From: a virus
Reading direction: 5' to 3' (one strand)
DNA length: 63,170 nucleotides
IMG/VR virus record: IMGVR_UViG_3300035701_000027
Coordinates: 1 to 63,170 of that record
Below are positions 1-9,180 of the stretch, piece after piece. How positions within the stretch are numbered: position 1 is the stretch's first letter; each line of letters begins with the position of its first letter. A program made the position numbers and the translations under genes. The notes below the pieces were generated by a model. It saw only the letters and a list, made by a program, of their open reading frames with translations. It searched no databases and was not told the DNA's origin.

Positions 1-127
1 GTCGGGAAAAATGAAAATATCAACGTCGTCAAAGTGGGGGCCGAACACGTCATCGACGACTTCGAGCCCCTCGATGCCGACGCCGATGAAGGCGCTGTTC
101 ATTTTCGGGAAACCGGACACCCACGGA
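1..127. repeat. Terminal direct repeat, left copy (assembly overlap)
   Basis: The first 127 bases are identical to bases 63044-63170. An exact 127-base end overlap is what a de Bruijn assembler with k=127 leaves on a circular or circularly permuted molecule. A minus-strand gene reads uninterrupted across the joined ends, which supports a true junction rather than a chance duplication. A natural short terminal repeat cannot be excluded from sequence alone, but 127 is a common maximum k. Confidence 0.9.
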
Positions 128-228
128 CAATGATAATAGACTTTACCGTAGGTTTGGGCCAGTTTCGAGGCCAGATCAACGAACAGACCACAATCAACAA
201 CAAGTGCCGTGATGTTACCAAGATTCAT
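1..228 (-). CDS. ATP-grasp (PurD-like) ligase, N-terminal part; continues at 62012-63170
   Basis: This is the start of an approximately 419-residue protein split by the linearisation point. Translation begins at ATG 228-226 (MNLGNITALVVDCG) behind a GGGAGGGG ribosome site. It reads through base 1 and joins in frame the long open frame at the other end. The ATG overlaps the TGA of the HNH gene (ATGA), so the two are translationally coupled. The first ~45 residues look like a nucleotide-binding N-terminal fold. See 62012-63170 for the catalytic part. Confidence 0.75.
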   Translation of the reverse strand, partial: MNLGNITALVVDCGLFVDLASKLAQTYGKVYYHCPWVSGFPKMNSAFIGVGIEGLEVVDDVFGPHFDDVDIFIFPD

Positions 229-914
229 GTGCTACCCCTCCCGGCGGCATGTCTTATAGCATGACATTTTTTGCACAATGTAATACCATTGGATTTATCC
301 CAAAATTCGGCACAAGCGATTGCTTGATCTAATTCTTTTATTCCATATTTTTTAATTAAAACATTAAAAGATATCAAATGGTGCGCATTGAGAACTCCTC
401 CCCTACGGCCACAATCATAACAGACAAAATTATCCCTACGAAAAATATCATCTCTCCAATTACCGTAAAAAGAACATCCTCTTATTCTAATCGAAAGAGA
501 ACTGGAACCATTATTATAATTTGGTCTTATTTTCGCAGCTTCTTTTTGAGCCCTTGACTGATGTATCAAATAATTTGATCCATAAACTATTCCGGAATCC
601 CATGCTTCTCTTGTTTTTCTACTTATTTTATTCCTCACAAATATCGAATGATGCCTTCCATACATGGGGTGATTTTTTCCTGAAAATTGGGGACGTTTTT
701 TGCCATCCCACGGACGGGATTTGGGGAGAGTTTTCTTTCTGATCCCAAGACGATACAGCTCCCTAAACATAATCCCCATACATTTTTTTGAACAGCACAC
801 ACTCTTACTGCTTTGTTTGGGGTGGAATATTTTTTCACAAACAATACAAGTCCTCTTTCCCGTATAATATAGAATCGGTTTTCCCTTATCAATCCATTCC
901 TTCAACAGTTTCAT
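225..914 (-). CDS. HNH homing endonuclease
   Basis: This is a free-standing 229-residue HNH nuclease. An N-terminal CxxC / CxxxC zinc site is followed by a NUMOD3-like DNA-binding stretch (GKNHPMYG, near residues 79-86). A C-terminal HNH domain carries CYDCG, NAHHL and NGITLCKKCHAIRH. Such enzymes cut a target near their own insertion site and spread between phages. The ribosome site AGAGG precedes ATG 914. The gene is clearly more AT-rich than its neighbours, which suggests recent arrival. Its TGA overlaps the ATG of the ATP-grasp gene, so the insertion is neatly fitted into the late operon. Confidence 0.85.
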   Translation of the reverse strand: MKLLKEWIDKGKPILYYTGKRTCIVCEKIFHPKQSSKSVCCSKKCMGIMFRELYRLGIRKKTLPKSRPWDGKKRPQFSGKNHPMYGRHHSIFVRNKISRKTREAWDSGIVYGSNYLIHQSRAQKEAAKIRPNYNNGSSSLSIRIRGCSFYGNWRDDIFRRDNFVCYDCGRRGGVLNAHHLISFNVLIKKYGIKELDQAIACAEFWDKSNGITLCKKCHAIRHAAGRGST

Positions 915-924
915 AGTGCCTCTG

Positions 925-3900
925 CTACTTGGATATGGTGAGCTTGATACCTTTTTCCTTCATCTGCGCTTCCCACTTCTTCAGGACGCCCGTTATTTTT
1001 TCGTTGTAAAGTTTTGCCTGCTCCATGTCTCCGGCGTCCCTCGCCTCCTTCACCTTTTTGCTGTAAAAAGAAAGGGTTTCCCTGTTGAACATACTGATGT
1101 GGTAGGCGCTAATCTCGTTTTTGTGCTCCCCCCTGAATTTGACGGCCGCGTCATGATCTTTTTTGAGCAGATCGTCGTATTCCGCTTTGACAGACGCCAG
1201 ATTCTCTTCGAGGGTCTCGTAAAAAAGCCTTTTCCCGCCGGACTCCAGCGGCTTCCCGCGCATCCTGCGCCAGAAAGGTATCTCTCTCGGCTCAAAAGGC
1301 TCCGGCTCCTTGACTCTTTCGGGGGAAATCTTGTGCGCGATGACCTGTCCGCCCTTTCCGACGACGGAAAACGTATGCAGGAGGAAGTCTCCGGTGCCGC
1401 CCGTGAAGTTTTTTACCATATAGTCCATCATCTCGGGGCTTATGTCAACGTATCCGCTCTTGAATTGATTGCCGCCGGAGACTTCGTTCATGGCGTTGGC
1501 GACGCCCTTGCTGATGGCCGATACGCCTGGAAAGTAAAGCTGGCTTTCCGGCATATATTCTTTTCCCATCGGCTTCTCCGGCTTTATCGGGTTCCCCGCA
1601 AAGTCTTTATTTAAGCTCATGTCGTAAAACGGGCGCGCCGCCGTCGGCATGAGCGTCTGGAGCCACGTTCCTTCTCCGAGGGGATTGAAGGAATTGAATA
1701 TCGTGCTCACCATTTTTCCGGCCGCATCCAATGGTTTTATAAGGCCGCGCTTCCAGGAATCCGCGATGACACCGACCGCGTAAAAAGCTCCAAAGTTGTA
1801 GGGTATGGGGATCTTATAATACGTTCCGTCGGGGCGCATGATGATCCAGTTTCTCATCCGTGTGAACATGGGGATCTTTTCATACGCCTCGTCTCCCGCC
1901 GTCGTTCTCGCCACTTCGGCGGACAGCAGGCCGGCGCCTGCGAGGAGGGCAAGAGCGGCCTTCCCTTTCGGTGTTCTCAATACCTGGACAGCACGGCGTC
2001 CGCCCTGGAGAGAGGCGTTCGAGAACAGCCACAGGCTGTTGAAAACCCTGCCGTACTCCCCTTTTCTGTTGAAGTTTACGGTGAGATTTTTCGCCCTTTG
2101 CGCCGAACGCTCCGGCGTAAACCCGTTTTTCCTCAACGTGATGTAATATGAAAGCCTTGTCGCGTTCTCCACGGCGGAGTTGGTGGACTCAACAAAGTCA
2201 CGAACGCCCCTTAAAAAATTCGCCGCGTTCCGCATCTTATTGTTTCCCATGGAATCGATGTCTCCCATGAGCCTCCTCTGCGTCTCCTCCACGTTTCGGT
2301 AGTCGAGGAATTCAACGGTTCCTCCGGAGCGTTGATACTCGTCCGCCCACTTCTGCGTCTCCATGGAGATCGCCTTCCCGCGCTCCTGCCTGAACATGGC
2401 ACGCATGGTGAGGGGAACACGGGCCGCCGTTTCTGCGGCGAGCTTGATGCTGTCTTCGGAGCTGATGTTGATCATGGCTTCCTGAATATCGCGCAGGAAG
2501 TTGGAGTACACAAATTCGGGGGAATACCGCGTTATAACCGATGAGAAAAACCTGTTGAGCGTGCCGAAAGCTCGGATGATTTTATTACTGCTTTCCGCGC
2601 CCATGTTTTTCATCGCCCTGCCGAGCCCTTCGTCGTGCATATAGATGACGACCTGCTTTCCGTTTTCGGTAACAGTCATCACGTTGTCGCTATCGAGATA
2701 CGTCGGATCGATTCTCATTGGGCGAACATCGGATCTCGGGTCGTACCCTTCCCGCAACGGCGGATCCTTGACGATCTCCCATACCTCGGGGTTCGGGTTC
2801 TCCCTGACCATCTTGAGGAACGTGCGGCCGACATCGTTCTTTCCTCCCCTCACAATGTCCATCTCAACGTCCGTGAGCAGGTTCGATATGATTTCGTCGG
2901 CATTGGCGAGGGTAGTACGGCCCCTGGCCCGTTTCGGCTTGAACGCGACGCTGAATCCCTTTGTCCCGCCGCCGGCGTAGAAGCTCTCCTGGAGGATTTT
3001 GATTTCCTGCGGAGTCATCCCCATGGCTTCGAGACCCTCTTCTTGGAATCCTTTGAGTGGCACATAGCTGTCGTACACGGAATTCCACCGATCGATCATG
3101 GCGTTATCGACAAGGCCATGGCGGAGAAGGAGGAGCTGATGATAATTGTTAATTCGCTTGATGTGCGCCTCGATCTCCATCAGCTTCGGGGTCATGCCTC
3201 TGTCCTCGAAATATTTTACGATGTCACGGGCGAGACTGTCCGGCATACCGGAGCCTGGATTCTTCTGCCGGACGCCGCCGAAGTCGATGTCTTCGTTGAA
3301 TTTCGGGTTCTCCTTCGCCTTCTGCGCGTTGCGCTCGGGCGCATGGCGGGCATACAGCCACAGCCCGATCTCCCTCATGTTCAGGCCGGACTTGAAAATG
3401 GCGGCCTTCAGGGGCTTGTAATACTTATCCTCAAACTGCGTCTGGACGTATTTCGTCTTTCCCTGGAACAACTCGACCTTTAAATAGGTGTCGAGGGAAC
3501 CCAGGAGCCCCTTCTTACCCTTCTTGATGGCTTCCTGGATCTTGGCGAGAGGCGCGAATTCGTCAACCCAATGACGATTCAGCCTGTCGCGAGTGGTCTC
3601 GGATGGGGTATCGAAAGATTTAAATAGTCCCTCTGCGCGCGTCTGTTCCTGGTAGATGGCGGGAACCTTCGAGGTTTCCGTAAGCGTATTCGACGGCGGC
3701 TCCACGGGCGGATCTTCCGGAGGCTTCATCGAGTACGCCGAGGCGATTTTCTCTTCTACCATCGCCTCTTTCCTCATGCGCTTCGTGGCGGCGCGGTAGG
3801 CTTCGTCGATGACGAATTGGCGGTCTCTCTCGGAAAGCCCGAGCTTCTGCGCCCATCGCTTGAGGAAGGCTTTGACGAGGCCGACGACCTTCGTGTTGGT

Positions 3901-6900
3901 TTTGTCGAACCTCCTGGCGTCGTAGCGTTCGCCGTTCTTGGCGATCCACTCGTCCATCAGCTTGAGATCCGCGACCTCCTTGCCGTGGTTCCTTACGTTC
4001 TCCTCGTAGCTGTCGAGATACGTCCAGAAAGGCTCCACCCGCTCGACGTATGCGTTCCATTCAGGGGTGTTGCGGTAGTCCGCGCCATACTTCTGTTGCA
4101 TATCGCGGATTACTCTGCCCACGGGGTTGTCGGCGAAGAACGCCCTGTCCTTCTCGAATTCAGCCTTCAGGATGCGGAAGATGTTGGCGTCCGTCCTTAT
4201 GGCGGAGGAAAGGCCGAAGTGATCGATTTCGTGGACGACAATGGCGCGGAGACGCTCTGCTCTGGCGGAGGGGTTTATCAAGATGTCGGCGGATCCGTCG
4301 TTGTACCCGACTATCTGCGCCTCTTCGTCCGGCTTCCAGGCTTCGCCTCGGTTCTTCGTCCGGCTTACTTTTACGTCGAGGCTTTTCGGATGGTTGTCGC
4401 CGAAGTAATCGTCGAAGACTTCCCGCGTGACCTGGGCCACGGACTCGGGGGCCTTTCCGGCCGTGCGCGAGACTTCCTTGCCGGCAGGCCTCGCCATCTC
4501 ACGGGCGATGCGGGAATAAACATTATACAGTTTCGAGGGGCCGTAGCCTGCTTTTCGGAGAACCTCGTTCATCTCCGCCGCAGAAACATACTCTTCGGAT
4601 TCCCTGTCCTTTTTCGCCTTCGCCCTGCGCTTAGCCGCTTTTGCTTGGCGAGCCCGAAGATCCATGGCGGCTTCATCCGTCGCAAGATCGGTGGAGACCC
4701 CATCGGCTTCCATGGCTTTCTTGGTCTCGGCGGCAAGCTCCTCCTCGGCGTAGATGGCGCCGGAATCCTTTGCCTCCGTTATCATTCTGTCCCGCTCGGC
4801 GGCTCGTTCCTTTTTGTCTTTTATGCCAGCGAGAGCTCTTTTGTTTTCGGGGGTTTCCGTATATTCCTTCTGACTGATCTTGCCCATTGAGCGGAGAAAT
4901 TCTCTTGCCTTTTTTTCGTATTTCAATCTGGCGGCATCGCCCGAACGGGTTTTCTTCCCGCTTGCCGTATATCCGTCCTCATGCAACCGATCGACGATTT
5001 CCTTGTTCCGGCGGACGACATCATAATCGTCAACCTTGAAGACTGTTACATCTTCTCCTTTTGCATTTTTGGCTACCGTAGTCCAGCCTTCGTTGTATGC
5101 CTTTACGGCCTCTGCGAGCTGTTCCGGTTCCCAATCGTCCAGGTGGTCGTGGGCCTCCTCGATCACGTTGGCGATTTTGTTCAGGTTTTGCGCCTCGGCC
5201 TCGGTGGTAATCCGCATCTCCGTCATGGTCTCGCCAGGGGTACGCTTCCGGTAGCCCAATTCCTTCGCCCTTTGGAAGTTGGCTTCGAGCTTCGGATCTA
5301 CTGTTTTGACCTTGCGGAAGACGCCCTTCCTGGCCGTGCGTTCCTGGACGGACGCCTCATGCTTTTCTGGTGTTTCAATTTCTAACACGGGCGGCGGGGC
5401 TTCGGCAACCGGAGGGGCCGGAGGTTCTACTGGCGGAGGCGCCTCCTCGGGGGGTGCGGCCGCCTCTTCCCGTACCTCTGGCGCGCGAGGCGGCACGGCC
5501 TCCACGGGGGGAGCGGGGGGTTCTGCCGGTCTTTCCTCAACCGGAGGCCGCTCCTCGATTCTACGGGCCTCTGGCGCGGCCGGCACCACCGGCGGCGGGG
5601 GCGCTTCGGGCGGCTTTGCAGGCTCTCGCTTTACCCTGTCAAATTCGGCTTCTATCGCGGCCTGATCTTCTGCTGTAAGCTCATCAAAATTAACGGGTTC
5701 GCCCTTTTCCTCCCGCATCCTTCTGACATACTCTTCTGCTGTAAGTCCTTGTTCTTCAAGGGTTTTGCGTGCAGGAGCGACAACGGGACGTGGCGCCTCG
5801 ATTGCCCGAGGCTCGACTTCGAGATCCCTGGCAATCTGCGCCCGTGTGCGAGCCACGGGCCGGATTTCCGCCTCAATGGCCCTTCTGGCGACCGCGCGCG
5901 CGCCTGCCGCCGCGCCTGCTTTTAACGCGGCCGGAGCCGTGAACACGGCCATGGTCGGAAGCATCTGGACAAAAGCGTTCCTGGTTCTGGCTACGACCTT
6001 GCTCAAACCGAGCTTCACGTCATCGGCCGTATCGAGGCCCTGGATATAATTGCCGACCTCTTCGGCCACGGCGTTGTTGGCCTCCATGGCGGCCCCGAGA
6101 GCCGACGCCTCGACCGTGTGTTTTCCCCACCGTAATGCGTTTTGGGCGAGCTTGTTTGAGACGACCTTAACGATGGCGTTCTTTGCCGCATCCGGAAGAA
6201 ATCTGTTTATCTGCGCGCCGGCAAGCATCCCGTATGGAACCGAGGCCAGTTTGGAGATGAGATCGGCCCTGTTCGGATCCAGGCCTTGAGCGACAAGCTC
6301 GGGGTATATTGTACCTTCTCCCTGCTGTCGCCAATATTCCCTGATGCCCACGCCGGCACCTATTCCCATAGCGACGCCCGTGATGGGTATGTCTCCAGGG
6401 CCCGTCACCGCTCCAACTGCGGCCGCAGGCACCCCCGCCGCCGCCGCGCCCGTGGCCGCATAGGTAGCCATCCCGAGAAGGTGCGGAGCGAAACCCCCGA
6501 CCGATGTGAATATGAAGTCAATCACGCCTTCGGATTCCGGCCTGATCTTTTCCGCTTCCTCCATATACTTCTGCCTGACCTTCTCGATTTCCTCGACCGA
6601 CGCGCCCTGCGTCTTCATCCTGTTCACGATGAGGGGGATGGCGGCCTCTTTGTTGCCGGCCCTGAAGGCTTCGATGGCTTTCGTTATGAAGGTTTCGTTG
6701 AGCTTTCTTTTGCGCTCTTCTTCCGCCGCACGATCCGCTTCGAGCTGTTCCTTGGTTTTGGTTTCAAGGGCCGCTACCCCCTCTTCTTTCGGCGCTCGCG
6801 GTTCTTCAAGGAGGGCCTTTTCCTCGGCAACGGGCTCTCGCATAGTTTCAAGCGTTTGGGCGGGAAGCTCCGCCGCTGTCCTTGTTATGCCTGGAGCCGG

Positions 6901-7329
6901 ATAGGTTTTCGCGGCAGGCACGCCCCAGGCGACGGCACCTTCTGGAACTTTCCACTCTTCGGGAGGAGGCGGGGCGCCTGCAAATTCCGGCGTGGGCAGA
7001 GCTTTAGCCGCCGGAAGGTCTCTCCACGTTTTTTCACGAACCGGAGGTTTCAAATCGGGCGGGGGAAGGGCGGCGAGCTTCTCTATCGCCGCAGGCGGGA
7101 TCGCGGATCCAGGAACGGTAAAAGGCTCGGGTTCCGGCTCGGGCTTCGGCTCCTCGATGCCGAGCACCCCTTCCTTCAGGAATTTCTGTTCCTCTTCCGG
7201 AAGATCGTAGTAGGGCTTTTTGATCTGGAGCTGGCCCAGGAAGTCGTCGAACGCCTCCTGCGTCGGAGGCCCATCGATTTTGACGGGATATATTACTCCG
7301 GAATCCGGATCCTTGATCTTGTAGATCAT
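925..7329 (-). CDS. Giant polyvalent internal virion protein with zincin domain
   Basis: This 2134-residue protein matches no single catalogue function but has recognisable parts. A short N-terminal KxxDPDSG-type segment is followed by a hydrophobic Gly/Ala region at about residues 265-345, possibly membrane-active. A Pro/Ala/Glu linker spans about 560-660. A metallopeptidase-like zone near 950-1200 has HEIDH (H1033, E1034, H1037), a zincin HExxH signature. The C-terminal ~800 residues resemble the large polyvalent protein-associated (LPD38-type) domain found in podovirus ejection proteins. It sits at the end of the virion operon, as internal or ejection proteins often do. Likely role: packaged with DNA and ejected into the host. 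Peptidase activity is an inference. Confidence 0.7.
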   Translation of the reverse strand: MIYKIKDPDSGVIYPVKIDGPPTQEAFDDFLGQLQIKKPYYDLPEEEQKFLKEGVLGIEEPKPEPEPEPFTVPGSAIPPAAIEKLAALPPPDLKPPVREKTWRDLPAAKALPTPEFAGAPPPPEEWKVPEGAVAWGVPAAKTYPAPGITRTAAELPAQTLETMREPVAEEKALLEEPRAPKEEGVAALETKTKEQLEADRAAEEERKRKLNETFITKAIEAFRAGNKEAAIPLIVNRMKTQGASVEEIEKVRQKYMEEAEKIRPESEGVIDFIFTSVGGFAPHLLGMATYAATGAAAAGVPAAAVGAVTGPGDIPITGVAMGIGAGVGIREYWRQQGEGTIYPELVAQGLDPNRADLISKLASVPYGMLAGAQINRFLPDAAKNAIVKVVSNKLAQNALRWGKHTVEASALGAAMEANNAVAEEVGNYIQGLDTADDVKLGLSKVVARTRNAFVQMLPTMAVFTAPAALKAGAAAGARAVARRAIEAEIRPVARTRAQIARDLEVEPRAIEAPRPVVAPARKTLEEQGLTAEEYVRRMREEKGEPVNFDELTAEDQAAIEAEFDRVKREPAKPPEAPPPPVVPAAPEARRIEERPPVEERPAEPPAPPVEAVPPRAPEVREEAAAPPEEAPPPVEPPAPPVAEAPPPVLEIETPEKHEASVQERTARKGVFRKVKTVDPKLEANFQRAKELGYRKRTPGETMTEMRITTEAEAQNLNKIANVIEEAHDHLDDWEPEQLAEAVKAYNEGWTTVAKNAKGEDVTVFKVDDYDVVRRNKEIVDRLHEDGYTASGKKTRSGDAARLKYEKKAREFLRSMGKISQKEYTETPENKRALAGIKDKKERAAERDRMITEAKDSGAIYAEEELAAETKKAMEADGVSTDLATDEAAMDLRARQAKAAKRRAKAKKDRESEEYVSAAEMNEVLRKAGYGPSKLYNVYSRIAREMARPAGKEVSRTAGKAPESVAQVTREVFDDYFGDNHPKSLDVKVSRTKNRGEAWKPDEEAQIVGYNDGSADILINPSARAERLRAIVVHEIDHFGLSSAIRTDANIFRILKAEFEKDRAFFADNPVGRVIRDMQQKYGADYRNTPEWNAYVERVEPFWTYLDSYEENVRNHGKEVADLKLMDEWIAKNGERYDARRFDKTNTKVVGLVKAFLKRWAQKLGLSERDRQFVIDEAYRAATKRMRKEAMVEEKIASAYSMKPPEDPPVEPPSNTLTETSKVPAIYQEQTRAEGLFKSFDTPSETTRDRLNRHWVDEFAPLAKIQEAIKKGKKGLLGSLDTYLKVELFQGKTKYVQTQFEDKYYKPLKAAIFKSGLNMREIGLWLYARHAPERNAQKAKENPKFNEDIDFGGVRQKNPGSGMPDSLARDIVKYFEDRGMTPKLMEIEAHIKRINNYHQLLLLRHGLVDNAMIDRWNSVYDSYVPLKGFQEEGLEAMGMTPQEIKILQESFYAGGGTKGFSVAFKPKRARGRTTLANADEIISNLLTDVEMDIVRGGKNDVGRTFLKMVRENPNPEVWEIVKDPPLREGYDPRSDVRPMRIDPTYLDSDNVMTVTENGKQVVIYMHDEGLGRAMKNMGAESSNKIIRAFGTLNRFFSSVITRYSPEFVYSNFLRDIQEAMINISSEDSIKLAAETAARVPLTMRAMFRQERGKAISMETQKWADEYQRSGGTVEFLDYRNVEETQRRLMGDIDSMGNNKMRNAANFLRGVRDFVESTNSAVENATRLSYYITLRKNGFTPERSAQRAKNLTVNFNRKGEYGRVFNSLWLFSNASLQGGRRAVQVLRTPKGKAALALLAGAGLLSAEVARTTAGDEAYEKIPMFTRMRNWIIMRPDGTYYKIPIPYNFGAFYAVGVIADSWKRGLIKPLDAAGKMVSTIFNSFNPLGEGTWLQTLMPTAARPFYDMSLNKDFAGNPIKPEKPMGKEYMPESQLYFPGVSAISKGVANAMNEVSGGNQFKSGYVDISPEMMDYMVKNFTGGTGDFLLHTFSVVGKGGQVIAHKISPERVKEPEPFEPREIPFWRRMRGKPLESGGKRLFYETLEENLASVKAEYDDLLKKDHDAAVKFRGEHKNEISAYHISMFNRETLSFYSKKVKEARDAGDMEQAKLYNEKITGVLKKWEAQMKEKGIKLTISK

Positions 7330-7332
7330 TCG

Positions 7333-8430
7333 TTACCCTGATATTTTTTCGTAATATCCTTCAGGGTTCCATTGGTATCCCGGCGGAATGGCGCCAGGGG
7401 GTTGCGTCACAGCCCCTCCGGGAGCCGGAGCAGGTGCGGGAGCAGGAGCAGGGCCGGCGCCAGGGGCCGGCGGCGTAATAACCTTGCTCCTTACGTCCAT
7501 GTACGCCCCGAGATCAGACGCGAGATCCTGGAGCACGCCTGCGTTTTCCGCCGAATAATTGAAGGCGTCCATCATGGCGTCGGCGGCTTCCGCTTTTTTC
7601 TCCGCCGCATCCGCCATGCCTTTCTCCTCCAGAACCTTTGCCTCCGCATCGAGGTCGGAAGCCTTGGCGCGAAGAATCTGCCTTGCGTTCTGCACGCTGT
7701 TGTTGGCTACGGCGGTTCTGAACAGGGTGTTGAATTCCTGGAACGTGGTGTCCTTCTTCAGCTTTTCTCCGACCTGCCTCAAACGCTGTCGGGCGACACT
7801 TAACTGCGCTTTTGAAATGGCGAGCCTTTCAGATGTCGCTTCCGGCGTCGCCAGTTTCTCGGCCATGCCTGCGCCCGTCGTGCCGAGTTTCTCGGGGGAA
7901 ACCTGCGACCCCTGATACAGCTCTTCCCGCGTCGGATCGCGCCCGAGCTTCGCTTTAAGCTCCTGAAATGTCTTCTGCATACCGGAGAATTGCTCCTGGG
8001 AGGCCTTCGCCGTTTCCGCTCCGCCGGCAATTTTCTCCCAATTCGTGACGAGGGCCTTGAACGCGGTGGGGCTCGCCATGAAGACGGCCTGCTCGAACTG
8101 CTCCTTGTCCGGCGGCGTCGCGCCGGCCTGCTTGACCTGACCATAAAGGATTGTTCCCTGGTGGAGCTGTGCGAGGCCTTTGCCGAGATCCTCAAGGCTG
8201 ATGTCGGCGCGGACGACCTTTTTCATGTGGGGCCTCTCGTTGTAGAGCTCGTTGAGGGCCTCGACACGCATCCGCTCTTTGTCCTTCGTCCTCTCGAAAA
8301 CGGCGAAATCCTCGAACATCTTGCCGAGGGCCTGCCCCGTTTTGCCCATGGTTTCGGCGACTCTGCCGTAAGCGGAAGAATAATCAAGCGGCGCGACGGC
8401 TTCTGTTGGAATTGCAGGAAGATCAGCCAT
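7333..8430 (-). CDS. Predicted virion protein, helical (unknown)
   Basis: I do not recognise this 365-residue protein by family. It is rich in Ala, Glu, Lys and Gln and mostly helical by composition, with a Pro/Ala-rich linker near residues 315-345 before a short C-terminal tail. It lies directly upstream of the giant polyvalent protein and downstream of another helical protein in the virion operon, with 2-3 base gaps. An internal core or ejection-complex protein is the likeliest role by position. ATG 8430 follows a GGAGGTAAAA ribosome site. Confidence 0.6.
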   Translation of the reverse strand: MADLPAIPTEAVAPLDYSSAYGRVAETMGKTGQALGKMFEDFAVFERTKDKERMRVEALNELYNERPHMKKVVRADISLEDLGKGLAQLHQGTILYGQVKQAGATPPDKEQFEQAVFMASPTAFKALVTNWEKIAGGAETAKASQEQFSGMQKTFQELKAKLGRDPTREELYQGSQVSPEKLGTTGAGMAEKLATPEATSERLAISKAQLSVARQRLRQVGEKLKKDTTFQEFNTLFRTAVANNSVQNARQILRAKASDLDAEAKVLEEKGMADAAEKKAEAADAMMDAFNYSAENAGVLQDLASDLGAYMDVRSKVITPPAPGAGPAPAPAPAPAPGGAVTQPPGAIPPGYQWNPEGYYEKISG

Positions 8431-8432
8431 TT

Positions 8433-9170
8433 TTACCTCCGATAGAGTTGAGCCGTCTGTGCCCTGGATTGCGGTGTGCTCATCATGCTCACCATGTTAT
8501 TCATCAGCATCAGCCACCTGTCCCACTGTTGCTGTTCTTTCTTCGCGGCGAGCTCCTCCTCGGAAATTTTTTCCGCGAAGGCCTCTTTTCTTGTGGCGAG
8601 ACCGGCCTCGGTCATAAACTGCCTCTGCTGTCTCTGCGCCTCGGCTTCCTTGAATCCGGTCTCGATGTCGTACCGCCGCTTGCTCTCGGTCATCTGTTCC
8701 TGATACATCTGCTGTGCCTGTTCGCGTGCCTTTCGGTTCTCCCTCATCTGCTGATCTGCGGCCCACCAATTCATGATCAGCGAACCCACAGCCCCTACGC
8801 CGCCCAAGACCGCGCCGACGGCGGTAAGATTAGTTGCTAATTGCCCCGCCATCCGGATTGGAGAGGGTGACGGGGTGGGGGCCCCTGCTACGCTCTGGCC
8901 TGTAATGACGGCTTCGGGAGACGGAACGGCGGAAAGTTGGTATCCACTTTGGACTCCACCAGCAAACTCCCCGCGCGCCGCCTCCTGCCCCTCGTACCAA
9001 TAAGGATCAGAATAAAGAGGAGAAGGAGAGGTACCTTGTCCAAGATTCGTCTGCAACATCGCAGGGCCGGTCGGTGCGCCCCATTGTTCTTGCTGATAAG
9101 GACTGTTGGTAAGCGCGAAATTGGGAGAACCCCCAACCTGCAATCCTGTCGGCGCCAATACTTTTGTCAT
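8433..9170 (-). CDS. Predicted internal virion protein with hydrophobic segment and coiled coil
   Basis: This is a 245-residue protein. After a Gly/Pro/Gln-rich N-terminus, a hydrophobic stretch (LTAVGAVLGGVGAVG, about residues 114-135) is followed by a long charged helix of about 90 residues dominated by Gln, Arg, Glu and Met. A membrane-inserting segment next to a coiled coil, beside a polyvalent ejection protein, fits the small internal virion proteins of podoviruses (compare T7 gp14 in role, not in sequence). ATG 9170 has a GGGAGAG ribosome site. Confidence 0.55.
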   Translation of the reverse strand: MTKVLAPTGLQVGGSPNFALTNSPYQQEQWGAPTGPAMLQTNLGQGTSPSPLYSDPYWYEGQEAARGEFAGGVQSGYQLSAVPSPEAVITGQSVAGAPTPSPSPIRMAGQLATNLTAVGAVLGGVGAVGSLIMNWWAADQQMRENRKAREQAQQMYQEQMTESKRRYDIETGFKEAEAQRQQRQFMTEAGLATRKEAFAEKISEEELAAKKEQQQWDRWLMLMNNMVSMMSTPQSRAQTAQLYRR

Positions 9171-9180
9171 GTTCTCTCCC

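Noticed and set aside
34-264. A plus-strand gene at the left end
   Set aside because: It is antisense to the start of the ATP-grasp gene, which has a ribosome site and continues across the join.
2635-3483. Long plus-strand frames opposite the giant virion gene
   Set aside because: They are shadows of the 2134-residue gene in GC-rich DNA, lack ribosome sites and have unlikely composition.
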